64,000 bases of DNA from contig NZ_OY781918.1 of assembly GCF_963677195.1 (NCBI RefSeq), positions 1,228,923 through 1,292,922 of the forward strand, given 5' to 3'. This document shows, piece after piece, positions 7,382 to 15,400 of this stretch (the stretch's first letter is position 1; every line of letters starts with the position of its first letter). Below the pieces are notes generated by a model that did no database searches, was not told the DNA's origin, and worked only from the letters and a program-made list of their open reading frames with translations. The translations under genes and the position numbers were made by a program. Source of the stretch: an uncultured Marinifilum sp. (GTDB lineage: Bacteria; Bacteroidota; Bacteroidia; Bacteroidales; Marinifilaceae).

Positions 7382-8357
7382 TGCGATCAGTATTAAAAGC
7401 CTTGAAATATATTTAGGAATAAATGGTGATAAATTTCGAAGACAGTACAAAACAAATTTAAGTGGTTTTGATCAATGGGATAAAAAGCTACACGCCAAAG
7501 ATTACCTGATATTTCCTGAAAACATAGGTTCTAATTTAGCTCTTGATGAAACAGCCTTTTCAAATGGAGAGTTGTATACCATTCTCAGTAACAAAGATAA
7601 AAAAGGAAAGCAAGGTAGCTTGGTTGGTGTGTTTAACGGAACGCAAGCTGATTCCATTATAAGTTTAATTCGCGAACACATTTCAGAAGAGTTGCGCTAT
7701 ACCGTTAAAGAAGTTACTCTTGACATGGCTGGTAGCATGAATAAGATCGTAAGAAAATGTTTTCTAAAAGCTGAAATCACTACAGATCGATTTCATGTGC
7801 AAAAGCTGGCCAATGATGCCGTACAAGAGCTTAGAATTAAGCATAGGTGGAAGATAATAGATGATGAAAATGCAGAGTATAAGAAAGCGAAATTAGAAGG
7901 AAAATTGTATAAACCTGAAATATTGGAAAATGGTGATACACTGCGACAATTGATGGCTAGAGCTCGTTATGCATTGTATAAATCTCCGGAAAAATGGACT
8001 ACATCTCAAGAAATCAGAGCTCGTTTATTATTTGAAAGATTTCCCGAAATTAAGAAAGCATACAGGCTCTCGGATGGACTTAGAAAAATATACAATCAAT
8101 CTTTAGAACCAAATGTAGCAAGACTTAAACTAGCACAATGGTTCGATGAAATTGAAAGAGCCGGAATGGATTCTTTTAATTCAATAAAAAGAACTTTTGA
8201 AGTACATCATAAACAAATTGTTAATTATTTCTTGAATAGAAGTACAAACGCTTTTGCCGAATCTTTAAATGCTAAAATTAAAAATTTCAGAAGATCTTTA
8301 AGAGGGATTGTTGATTTAGATTTCTTCCTTTTTAGGTTATCTAAAATTTTTGCTTAG
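7380..8357 (+). CDS. ISAon1/ISL3-type DDE transposase, catalytic part (second frame, reached by +1 frameshift)
   Basis: The frame has no suitable ATG; it is open from 7362 and continues to 8357. The first catalytic Asp lies in NLALDETAFSNGE around 7540-7571, upstream of the nearest TTG (7572), which shows that translation must enter from the first frame. Further motifs are VTLDMAGS (second Asp), TTDRFHVQKLAN typical of the ISL3 DDE domain, and TNAFAESLNAKIK with the catalytic Glu near the C-terminus. No internal stop, so it appears intact. Confidence 0.85.
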   Translation, partial: NAISIKSLEIYLGINGDKFRRQYKTNLSGFDQWDKKLHAKDYLIFPENIGSNLALDETAFSNGELYTILSNKDKKGKQGSLVGVFNGTQADSIISLIREHISEELRYTVKEVTLDMAGSMNKIVRKCFLKAEITTDRFHVQKLANDAVQELRIKHRWKIIDDENAEYKKAKLEGKLYKPEILENGDTLRQLMARARYALYKSPEKWTTSQEIRARLLFERFPEIKKAYRLSDGLRKIYNQSLEPNVARLKLAQWFDEIERAGMDSFNSIKRTFEVHHKQIVNYFLNRSTNAFAESLNAKIKNFRRSLRGIVDLDFFLFRLSKIFA

Positions 8358-8400
8358 CTAAAAAAAATTGTGGAGTAGACCCAACTTTTGATGGTGACCC

Positions 8401-8408
8401 AAAATAAT
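8401..8408. repeat. Target-site duplication of the insertion sequence, right copy
   Basis: AAAATAAT, identical to 6924-6931. The perfect match implies a fairly recent insertion. Confidence 0.85.
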
Positions 8409-8422
8409 CATTAAGTTATCAA

Positions 8423-8448
8423 TTGTGTGTTCATTTGTGTGTATAAAA
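8423..8448. repeat. 26-bp subterminal repeat, right copy
   Basis: Two mismatches to 1692-1717, located 3 bases inside the right attachment repeat. In the excised circle the two copies would flank the joined attachment site on either side (3 bases on one side, 112 on the other), as expected of recombinase arm sites. Confidence 0.6.
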
Positions 8449-8449
8449 C

Positions 8450-8484
8450 AAAAAAAGCGGCTACAACACAAGTGCCATAACCGC
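8450..8484 (-). terminator. Intrinsic terminator of tRNA-Ala
   Basis: On the minus strand, GCGGTTA (8484-8478) pairs with TAGCCGC (8463-8457), one G-T pair, followed by seven T. It is part of the attachment repeat, so integration restores both tRNA and terminator; a second copy sits at 1488-1520. Confidence 0.8.
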
Positions 8485-8543
8485 CTAGATTTGAGGGTGG
8501 AGAGTATCGGAATCGAACCGACGACCTTTTGACTGCCAGTCAA
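8452..8543. repeat. Attachment repeat, tRNA-proximal copy
   Basis: 92 bases identical to 1488-1579, covering the 3' half of the intact tRNA-Ala and its terminator. Confidence 0.9.
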
Positions 8544-8571
8544 ACGCTCTAGCCAACTGAGCTAACCCCCC
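8498..8571 (-). tRNA. tRNA-Ala (anticodon GGC)
   Basis: 74 bases folding into a full cloverleaf: acceptor GGGGGGT with ACTCTCC (two G-U pairs), D-stem GCTC/GAGC, anticodon stem TTTGA/TCAAA with loop CTGGCAG (anticodon GGC), T-stem GTCGG/CCGAT with TTCGATT. CCA is not encoded. Its 3' half is the integration site of the element. Confidence 0.95.
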
Positions 8572-8631
8572 AATATTATTAAAATATCTATTTCTGTATA
8601 AATCAGAATGATGGATATTTTATTTCGCATG

Positions 8632-8662
8632 CAAATATGAGAGTAAAAAAAATGATATCAAA
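8632..8662 (-). promoter_or_regulatory. Promoter of tRNA-Ala
   Basis: On the minus strand TTTG (8662-8659), 19-base spacer, CATATTTG (8639-8632), one base from the Bacteroidota TAnnTTTG -7 consensus. It would start transcription about 55 bases upstream of the tRNA. Confidence 0.6.
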
Positions 8663-9139
8663 ACTGATACATGCTTTATATGAAAAAATTACGAACATTT
8701 TTCTTATTTATACGTATTATAATTACGAGTGGAGAATCTATTTTAGTTCGAAAAGTTGTTTGTCAATAGACAATTGATTGGTAGCAATGTATAGTGTGTG
8801 TATAGGTAGGATGAGTTCGGACAATGTGGATTTTTCACTCTTATTTTTTTAAAATCTCTAATTTAGAATCGCTATAAAGAATTTAATGGACTAAGTTTAT
8901 AGTTGATTTATTTCCAGTAGGTTTATAGGTATTCAAAATCTACCTTTATTCAGTAAATTATCTTTATAATTTATCATACTTAAGTGTTGAAAATCAATTT
9001 TTCAGCTCTGAAAAATTTGTTTGCCCTTTATTTTTATATCTTTATGCCTCGAATAATTCTTAGAAGCATAGTATTTTGATTATAAAATTGAATTACTTAC
9101 TTTTAAACGCTGAATTTAAAAGAAAATTAAAAGAAAATT
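8663..9139. other. Gene-free stretch between tRNA-Ala and the TonB-like gene
   Basis: About 480 bases without a supportable ORF. It is AT-rich and holds the probable promoter of the downstream TonB-like gene at its right end. Nothing else recognised. Confidence 0.6.
9016..9044 (+). promoter_or_regulatory. Probable promoter of the TonB-like gene
   Basis: TTTG at 9016-9019 and TATCTTTA at 9037-9044 (one mismatch to TAnnTTTG) with a 17-base spacer, slightly shorter than the usual 19-20. Leader of about 90 bases. Confidence 0.4.
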
Positions 9140-9823
9140 ATGGAAGTTAAGAAGTCACCTAAAGCAGATCTTGAAAATAAGAGAGGTCTCTTTCTTGAGA
9201 TTGGTCTGGCACTGACTCTTGCCTTTGTGTTTCTTGCATTTGAATGGCGTGTAGATTCTTCGGAAGCTACAGGTTTGGAAGATCAACAAGAAATGGAGGC
9301 TGAAGAGGAGATGATTCCTGTTACCAGACAAGAACCTGTTAAGCCACCACCACCACCACCACCAGCACCTAAAGTAGCTGATGTTTTGGATATTGTGGAT
9401 AACGATGAAGAAATTGAAGACGAGTTGGAAATTGAGGATTCTGACGCTGATATGGACGAGGAAATTGAAATTCAAGTCGTAGAGGAAGAAGAAGAAGAAG
9501 ATGAAGCTCAGGTATTCGTTATTGTTGAGGATATGCCAGAATTTCCAGGAGGACAACTTGAATTACAAAAATGGATTGCGAAATCGATTAAATATCCTGT
9601 TATTGCTCAAGAAAATGGTATCACCGGTCGTGTATTTGTTACTTTCGTAGTAAATAAAGTAGGTGGTGTAGAGCAAGTTCGCGTTGTACGTGGAGTTGAC
9701 CCATCTCTTGATAAGGAAGCAGTTCGTGTAATTAACAAGATGCCTAAGTGGAAGCCAGGTAAACAACGTGGTAAAGCTGTAAAAGTATCTTACACAGTAC
9801 CTATCAACTTCCAGTTACAGTAG
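9140..9823 (+). CDS. TonB-family energy-transducing protein
   Basis: 227 residues: a short cytoplasmic N-terminus, one membrane helix at about 20-35 (IGLALTLAFVFLAFEW), a run of seven prolines at 69-75, a very acidic linker (about 80-125, mostly Asp and Glu) and a C-terminal TonB domain starting at MPEFPGGQLELQKWIAKSIKYP with GITGRVFVTFVV and the closing VSYTVPINFQLQ. TonB couples the proton-motive force (with ExbB/ExbD, not in the window) to outer-membrane receptors. The acidic linker is unlike the Pro-Lys linkers of enterobacterial TonB. The gene stands alone between a promoter and a strong terminator. Confidence 0.9.
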   Translation: MEVKKSPKADLENKRGLFLEIGLALTLAFVFLAFEWRVDSSEATGLEDQQEMEAEEEMIPVTRQEPVKPPPPPPPAPKVADVLDIVDNDEEIEDELEIEDSDADMDEEIEIQVVEEEEEEDEAQVFVIVEDMPEFPGGQLELQKWIAKSIKYPVIAQENGITGRVFVTFVVNKVGGVEQVRVVRGVDPSLDKEAVRVINKMPKWKPGKQRGKAVKVSYTVPINFQLQ

Positions 9824-9846
9824 ATTAATTTTTTACTACCATATAA

Positions 9847-9878
9847 AGAGGTTCTGAATAATTCAGAACCTCTTTTTT
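9847..9878 (+). terminator. Intrinsic terminator after the TonB-like gene
   Basis: Perfect 12-bp stem AGAGGTTCTGAA/TTCAGAACCTCT, 3-base loop, followed by six T. Confidence 0.9.
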
Positions 9879-9987
9879 GTACTCTGTAGCAAATGCTTTG
9901 TGGAATAATGCTTACTTTTGCAATTAGCTTTCAATAATTTAATAAAAAAATGAAAGTTGATAGTTTTTAATTTCCTAAATTGAATAA

Positions 9988-11214
9988 ATGGGAGACTACC
10001 TTACTACAAAAAAAGAAACGGAAAAAGCTGTTTTGATTGGTGTAATAGATCAATCGAAAAATATGACTGTGCAGGAAGTAAATGAATATCTTGCAGAGTT
10101 AGATTTTTTAGCCTTAACAGCAGGTGCTACTACAGTAAAGCAATTTACTCAGAAATTAGATTATCCTAATCCTAAAACCTTTGTGGGTGCAGGTAAATTG
10201 GATGAGATAAAAAAATATTTAGAAGCTAACGAAGAGGTTGGATTAGTGATTTTTGATGATGAACTATCACCAACACAACTTAGAAATGTGGAACGAGTGC
10301 TCGAAAGAAAAGTATTAGATAGAACCAATCTAATTCTAGATATATTTGCCAGTAGAGCACAAACGGCTCATGCCAAAACTCAGGTAGAATTGGCTCAATA
10401 TCAATATATGTTGCCACGATTAACCAGAATGTGGACACACCTTGAGCGTCAGCGTGGAGGTATTGGTATGCGTGGACCTGGAGAAACTCAAATTGAGACC
10501 GACCGAAGAATAATTTTGGATAAAATTGCTAAATTAAAGCTAGACCTAAAAAAGATTGACAAACAGAAGGCTACTCAGCGAAAAAATAGAGGAAAATTGG
10601 TTCGTGTAGCTCTTGTAGGCTACACAAATGTTGGGAAATCGACAATTATGAACATGTTGAGTAAATCCGATGTTTTTGCTGAGAATAAGCTGTTTGCAAC
10701 TCTTGATACTACTGTTCGCAAGGTGGTAATTCAAAATGTACCTTTCCTTTTAGCAGATACTGTGGGATTTATTCGAAAGCTTCCTCATCATCTGGTCGAA
10801 TCGTTTAAATCTACATTAGATGAAGTTCGTGAAGCTGATGTTATTCTTCATGTTGTAGATATTTCTCATCCTAATTTCGAAGATCATATTAAAGTGGTTA
10901 ACGAAACCATGTCGGAAATTGACAATAGAGAAAAGCCTACATTCCTTGTATTTAATAAGATAGATGCATTTACTTACGTTAAAAAGGATGAGGATGATCT
11001 ATTACCTAAGACAAGAGAAAATTATAGCTTAGAAGAATTAAAACAAATGTGGATTGCTAAAGGAGAAATTCCTTGCTTATTTATTTCGGCTATTAAAAAA
11101 GATAATATTGAAGAATTTAGAGAGAAAGTTTATGCTGAAATTCGCGAAATTCATTCTGCAAGATTCCCATATAATGATTTTCTTTATCAGGATTATTCGA
11201 ATTTAATGGATTAG
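9988..11214 (+). CDS. hflX: GTPase HflX
   Basis: 408 residues. The N-terminal HflX domain contains NPKTFVGAGKLDEI and the linker RGGIGMRGPGETQIETDRR typical of the family. The G domain follows with G1 GYTNVGKST, G3 DTVGF and G4 NKID. HflX binds the 50S subunit and splits stalled or hibernating 70S ribosomes under stress. A TACTTTTG (9913-9920) resembles a -7 box upstream. It converges with asd across a bidirectional terminator. Confidence 0.95.
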   Translation: MGDYLTTKKETEKAVLIGVIDQSKNMTVQEVNEYLAELDFLALTAGATTVKQFTQKLDYPNPKTFVGAGKLDEIKKYLEANEEVGLVIFDDELSPTQLRNVERVLERKVLDRTNLILDIFASRAQTAHAKTQVELAQYQYMLPRLTRMWTHLERQRGGIGMRGPGETQIETDRRIILDKIAKLKLDLKKIDKQKATQRKNRGKLVRVALVGYTNVGKSTIMNMLSKSDVFAENKLFATLDTTVRKVVIQNVPFLLADTVGFIRKLPHHLVESFKSTLDEVREADVILHVVDISHPNFEDHIKVVNETMSEIDNREKPTFLVFNKIDAFTYVKKDEDDLLPKTRENYSLEELKQMWIAKGEIPCLFISAIKKDNIEEFREKVYAEIREIHSARFPYNDFLYQDYSNLMD

Positions 11215-11306
11215 TATTGTTAAGTTATTGAATAATAAGATTATAAATAATAGCGAAAGAAAGTGCGAATTCTTAATGTATTTTCTTTTGTTAACTACTT
11301 CGCATA

Positions 11307-11335
11307 AAAAAGCCGATACATTGTATCGGCTTTTT
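11307..11335. terminator. Bidirectional intrinsic terminator between hflX and asd
   Basis: Symmetric hairpin with a GCCGATAC/GTATCGGC stem flanked by five A on one side and five T on the other, so it serves both converging genes. Confidence 0.9.
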
Positions 11336-11342
11336 GTATAAT

Positions 11343-12332
11343 TTATACCAACTTATGTTTGGCTAAATATTCTGCAATTTGGACAGCATTGGTAGCTGCT
11401 CCTTTACGCAAATTATCTGCTACAATCCACATATTTAATGTTTTCGGATTAGAGAAATCTCTACGAATACGTCCTACAAAAACTTCATCTTTTTCGTGAG
11501 AGTATTTTGGCATTGGATATTCATTATTTTCAATATCATCCTGAACAATAATTCCGTCTGCTTTAGTTAAAATATCTTTCACATCAGCAAGTTCAAAATC
11601 CTTGGCAAATTCAATATTTACTGCTTCGCTATGACCTCCAACAACAGGAACACGTACAGCTGTAGCCGTAATTCTTATGCTGTCGTCTTTTAAAATCTTT
11701 CTGGTTTCGTTAACCAGTTTCATCTCTTCTTTAGTATAGCCATTGTCGGTAAATACATCGCAATGGGGTAAACAGTTCTTGTCAATTTCGTAAGGGTAAG
11801 CCTTTTCACCATCAACTCCCGTTCTCTCATTTTCTAATTGTTTAACTGCTTTTACACCAGTTCCTGTAATCGACTGATAAGTAGAAATTACCAAACGCTC
11901 CATTTTATATTTTTTATGCAATGGTGCTAAGGCAACTATCATTTGAATAGTTGAACAATTAGGGTTGGCAATAATTTTGTCGTCTTTACTTAGTTCTGAA
12001 GCATTAATTTCCGGAACAACTAATTTTTTGCTCTCATCCATTCTCCATGCCGATGAATTATCGACCACAGTAGTACCAACTTTGGCAAATTCAGGAGCAA
12101 ATTTTAATGAAGTATCACCGCCAGCAGAAAATATTGCAATTTGTGGTTTTAAATTAATTGCATCTTCCATACTGATAACTTTATACTTCTTACCACTAAA
12201 GGTAACTTCCTTACCAACAGATCTTTCACTGGCAACAGGGTATAACTCGCTAACTGTAAAGTTTCTCTCCTCTAAAACTTCCAGTATTTTCTGGCCCACA
12301 AGGCCCGTAGCTCCTACAACTGCAATTCTCAT
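11343..12332 (-). CDS. asd: Aspartate-semialdehyde dehydrogenase
   Basis: 329 residues from the ATG at 12332, which begins MRIAVVGATGLVGQ, the NADP-binding Rossmann motif. A longer frame to 12404 exists, but its start overlaps a TAAATTTG -7-like box and adds a non-conserved tail. The active-site cysteine is in ANPNCST; the substrate-binding segment is GGHSEAVNIEF. The enzyme reduces aspartyl phosphate to the semialdehyde, feeding lysine/DAP, threonine and methionine; dapD lies later in the window and uses the same branch. Confidence 0.95.
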   Translation of the reverse strand: MRIAVVGATGLVGQKILEVLEERNFTVSELYPVASERSVGKEVTFSGKKYKVISMEDAINLKPQIAIFSAGGDTSLKFAPEFAKVGTTVVDNSSAWRMDESKKLVVPEINASELSKDDKIIANPNCSTIQMIVALAPLHKKYKMERLVISTYQSITGTGVKAVKQLENERTGVDGEKAYPYEIDKNCLPHCDVFTDNGYTKEEMKLVNETRKILKDDSIRITATAVRVPVVGGHSEAVNIEFAKDFELADVKDILTKADGIIVQDDIENNEYPMPKYSHEKDEVFVGRIRRDFSNPKTLNMWIVADNLRKGAATNAVQIAEYLAKHKLV

Positions 12333-12427
12333 AACATAATAATGCTTTAAATACTTGATTATAAATTGGTTTATAGTTAAATTAGCTTTTAGCCAAAAAA
12401 GCAAAACAAATTTAAAGGTAATTTCTC

Positions 12428-15400
12428 ATGAAAAAAACTCTTTCCTCGAAATTGTTATTAATCTTGATATTACTTGCTAGCAATGGAGTTTATGCAGATG
12501 ATATTTGGACACAAAATTTCTCTGATAATTTAAATAAAGGTTATTGGGGAGGAGGTTCTGATATGCTAGAAGTTGTTGACTGGACCTTAGATGTTACAAA
12601 TTGCGATTTGGCGGATGATGCCGATTACGTAAAAGTGGTTGAAACTAGTGGAGGAAGATTGGAAGCGGTAGATTGTGATGGTGAGGCTGTATGGGAAAGT
12701 AAGAGTATTGATATTTCTAATTTTACCAACTGTGCAATAAGTATTATAACAGCAGAAACCGGAACTTCTACCAACGATGAAAAATATATTAAGTGTTTTT
12801 ACAAACTTGATGGAGGTAGCGAAATTGCTTTTGATAGTAACGCCGAAAATATTGGTAATTGGGATAACAGTGAAGCTCAGGTGTCTGGTTTAAATGCTTC
12901 GAGTCTTGTTATTGTAGTGCGATTAAATAATCCCTTATCGAGTAATAAAGTTTATTTCGATGATATTGTTGTTAGTGGAGATCCTGTTGTAATAGAAGCA
13001 GATCGTTTAACGAAGATTACGATTGCAGATAATCCTATTAGTTCACAATTGATAGATTCGAAAATTGATACTGCAGAGGAGGCTATAAGTTGTTTTTTGT
13101 TTGATATCGATGAAACAAATTTAGCTACAGATGGAATGGCCACTAAAATTTCCCGAATGACATTTTTTAATTCTAATCCTGAGAACTCTTTAAATTGGGC
13201 AAACTCTTTGGGTGGGGTATTGTTATTTGCCAATGAGAACCAAATTATACCCGAAAATGTAAGGATAAGTTCCGATTCCATAGTTCTGGATTTTACAAAT
13301 GGCCAAATTGAGATTCCTGAAGGTGAAAAATTGAATTTTGATCTACGATGTTTTTTGAATTCCCAAAATCCACTTGATGATGGAAAAAATATTGCTTTTA
13401 AAATTGCAGAAGGTGCAAAAGGCTTCCAAAGTTTTAATGATGGATCTGCTTTTAGCGAAACAAATGCCGAAGTTTTATCAGCAATTCACTCTATTGATGT
13501 AAATGCATCAGAATTAGCTTTTTCTGATGTTTCTGATAACATAAAAAGGAATCAATATTTTTCAATTAGTGTTTTGGCTGTTGATGAGTTTAAAAATATA
13601 GATAAAGATGAAACTCGAGAGGTAACTTTAAGTTTACATTCAGGAGATAATGAGTTATTCTCCGATTCAGGTTTTAATAAATTGTTTGTGGAGGGAAAAT
13701 CGGTTTTCGATTCCTTGTATTATCAGATTGTTGATACTATTAAATTAATATCTAAAAGCGAAGGTTTCCCTGATTTAATTTCTGATGAAATAGTCATTTA
13801 TAATACTTTTAATTCCGATGTTCTGTCTGTGAACTGGAATCCTTCCGATACACTTTTTTCTTCTTTAAAAGTTACAGAATTAGATAGAAAGGAAGTTTTT
13901 CGTTTTTCTGTTTTAGATGGAGGAGAAGATGGAGTTTCAACATTGTTAAAAGAGATTAGAATTCATGAATCGGAGAATAATCAGCTCGACTGGGATAAAG
14001 CAATTGGCGAATTTTTTATCTATCGAGATAATGTTGAATTAGATGCCAATTTAAGTGTTGAGAATAATTTTTTACAAATTGAATTTGCCGAAACGGAAAA
14101 TGGAAGAGAAATTCAAAGTGAAAATTTGGCAGAATTTTCTATCTACTGCTATTTGAAAGAGGGAGAAACAGCAGATGGTGAAATCTTTCAAATGGAAATT
14201 GATAAATCGGGAGAATTCTGGGAAATCGATTCGCAGGGAAGCGGATTAAAACCTGAATTTACCGATAATATTATAGGTCCGGAGTTTATTTGTGAGGTTA
14301 AAGGATCTGAAATGAAATTCAGAGAAATTCCAAAATCTGTTAATTTTCAAAAGGAATTTATTGTTGAAATTGAATTATTAGATGAGTTTGGAAATATTGA
14401 TGAAAATTCTTCTATCCAGATTGAATTAAGTCTTGCTTCGGGTACTGGAGAATTATTATCCTCAGAAGGGCTTGTAAGAAATAGTGAAGAAGGAAAGTTT
14501 ACATGGAACGATTTAGTTTATAATAAAGCTGAAAATTTTACGATTCAGGCCGAATCGGATAGTTTAAAAACAATTTTAAGTGATAATATTTCGGGTGTAG
14601 ATAGTAATTCCACTATAGAATTTACAAGTGAAATAAATCAAACTCTATTAAACCCTCTAAGTTGCAATCAGGAATCGGCTATTCCTGTTCTTAACTTTAA
14701 AATTAAAGATTCTGGCGAATACGATAATTTAGCTACTCTTATTACAAGTTTGAAATTTTATAAGGATGAAACGAACGATTCTTTCAACTGGAAAAAGCAT
14801 ATTGCAGGTGCGCTAATAAAATCTGGAGGAGAACTTATAGCATCTACAACCGATATTGAGGAAGATTACATAAGATTTAATTCCTCGAAAGGTGTTGTTG
14901 AAATAGTAAATGCCACCGAAAAAGATTTTCAATTGGGAATATATTTTAGGAAAAGTCAACTACCCGATAATAAAACATTTAAGCTTAAAATTCCCAAAGA
15001 AAATTATGACTGGAAAACGGGAACAAATAGTTCTAAACTAGCCGATGTTTTAAACGAGAATATTATTAGCGAAACTTTTACTCTTAATGTTAAGTTAAGC
15101 AAATTAAGTTTTATTTCTGCCCCATATAATGTTTTAGATAGTTCTGAGTTTTTTTCTTTAAAAATTGCAGCTTGCGACGAGAATCAAAATATTGATAAAG
15201 ATGCCACACTTCCATTTGATATAGAATTTATTAATGGTGCTGGCGAATTAAAATATTCCGAAACTAAACCTAATATTGAAAATGGTTTTGCCGAAATTAA
15301 TTCTCTTAAATACATAGGAACACAAAATTTTTCGCTTGTCTTAAAATCAGAATATTTAAGCGATACCTGTCAGATTTTTCTTGGCGAAGATGAGATAAAT

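Larger units (their letters stand above)
6932..8400 (+). mobile_element. Complete ISAon1/ISL3-type insertion sequence, about 1469 bp
   Basis: The ends form imperfect terminal inverted repeats of about 26 bases (6932-6957 against the complement of 8375-8400, 21 of 26 matching) sharing TCAAAAGTTGGGTCT. Perfect 8-bp target duplications flank it. Two overlapping reading frames encode the transposase. The IS sits between the immunity-like gene and the right subterminal repeat of the integrative element, so it inserted after, or within, the mobile element. Confidence 0.9.
1488..8543. mobile_element. Integrative element in tRNA-Ala(GGC), rolling-circle Rep type, carrying an insertion sequence
   Basis: A 92-bp perfect direct repeat (1488-1579 and 8452-8543) bounds the region. 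It consists of the 3' half of tRNA-Ala plus the tRNA terminator. The intact tRNA is rebuilt at the right end and only the 3' fragment remains at the left, the signature of site-specific integration into a tRNA gene. Recombination between the repeats would release a 6964-bp circle. Contents in order: tyrosine integrase, unknown 326-aa gene, HTH/excisionase-like gene, unknown 178-aa gene, II/X-type Rep between two 40-bp repeats, unknown 202-aa gene, superinfection-immunity-like peptide, and an ISAon1-type insertion. No capsid, Zot, relaxase or conjugation gene is visible, so it is either a cryptic inovirus-like or satellite element, or an integrative rolling-circle plasmid. Confidence 0.88.

Noticed and set aside
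9155..9556. Minus-strand ORF with a run of Trp residues
   Set aside because: It is the antisense of the Pro-coding CCA repeat and acidic linker of the TonB-like gene; no protein features.
12333..12404. 24-residue N-terminal extension of asd
   Set aside because: Not conserved in the family and its start overlaps a -7-like promoter box; the Rossmann motif begins at the 12332 start.
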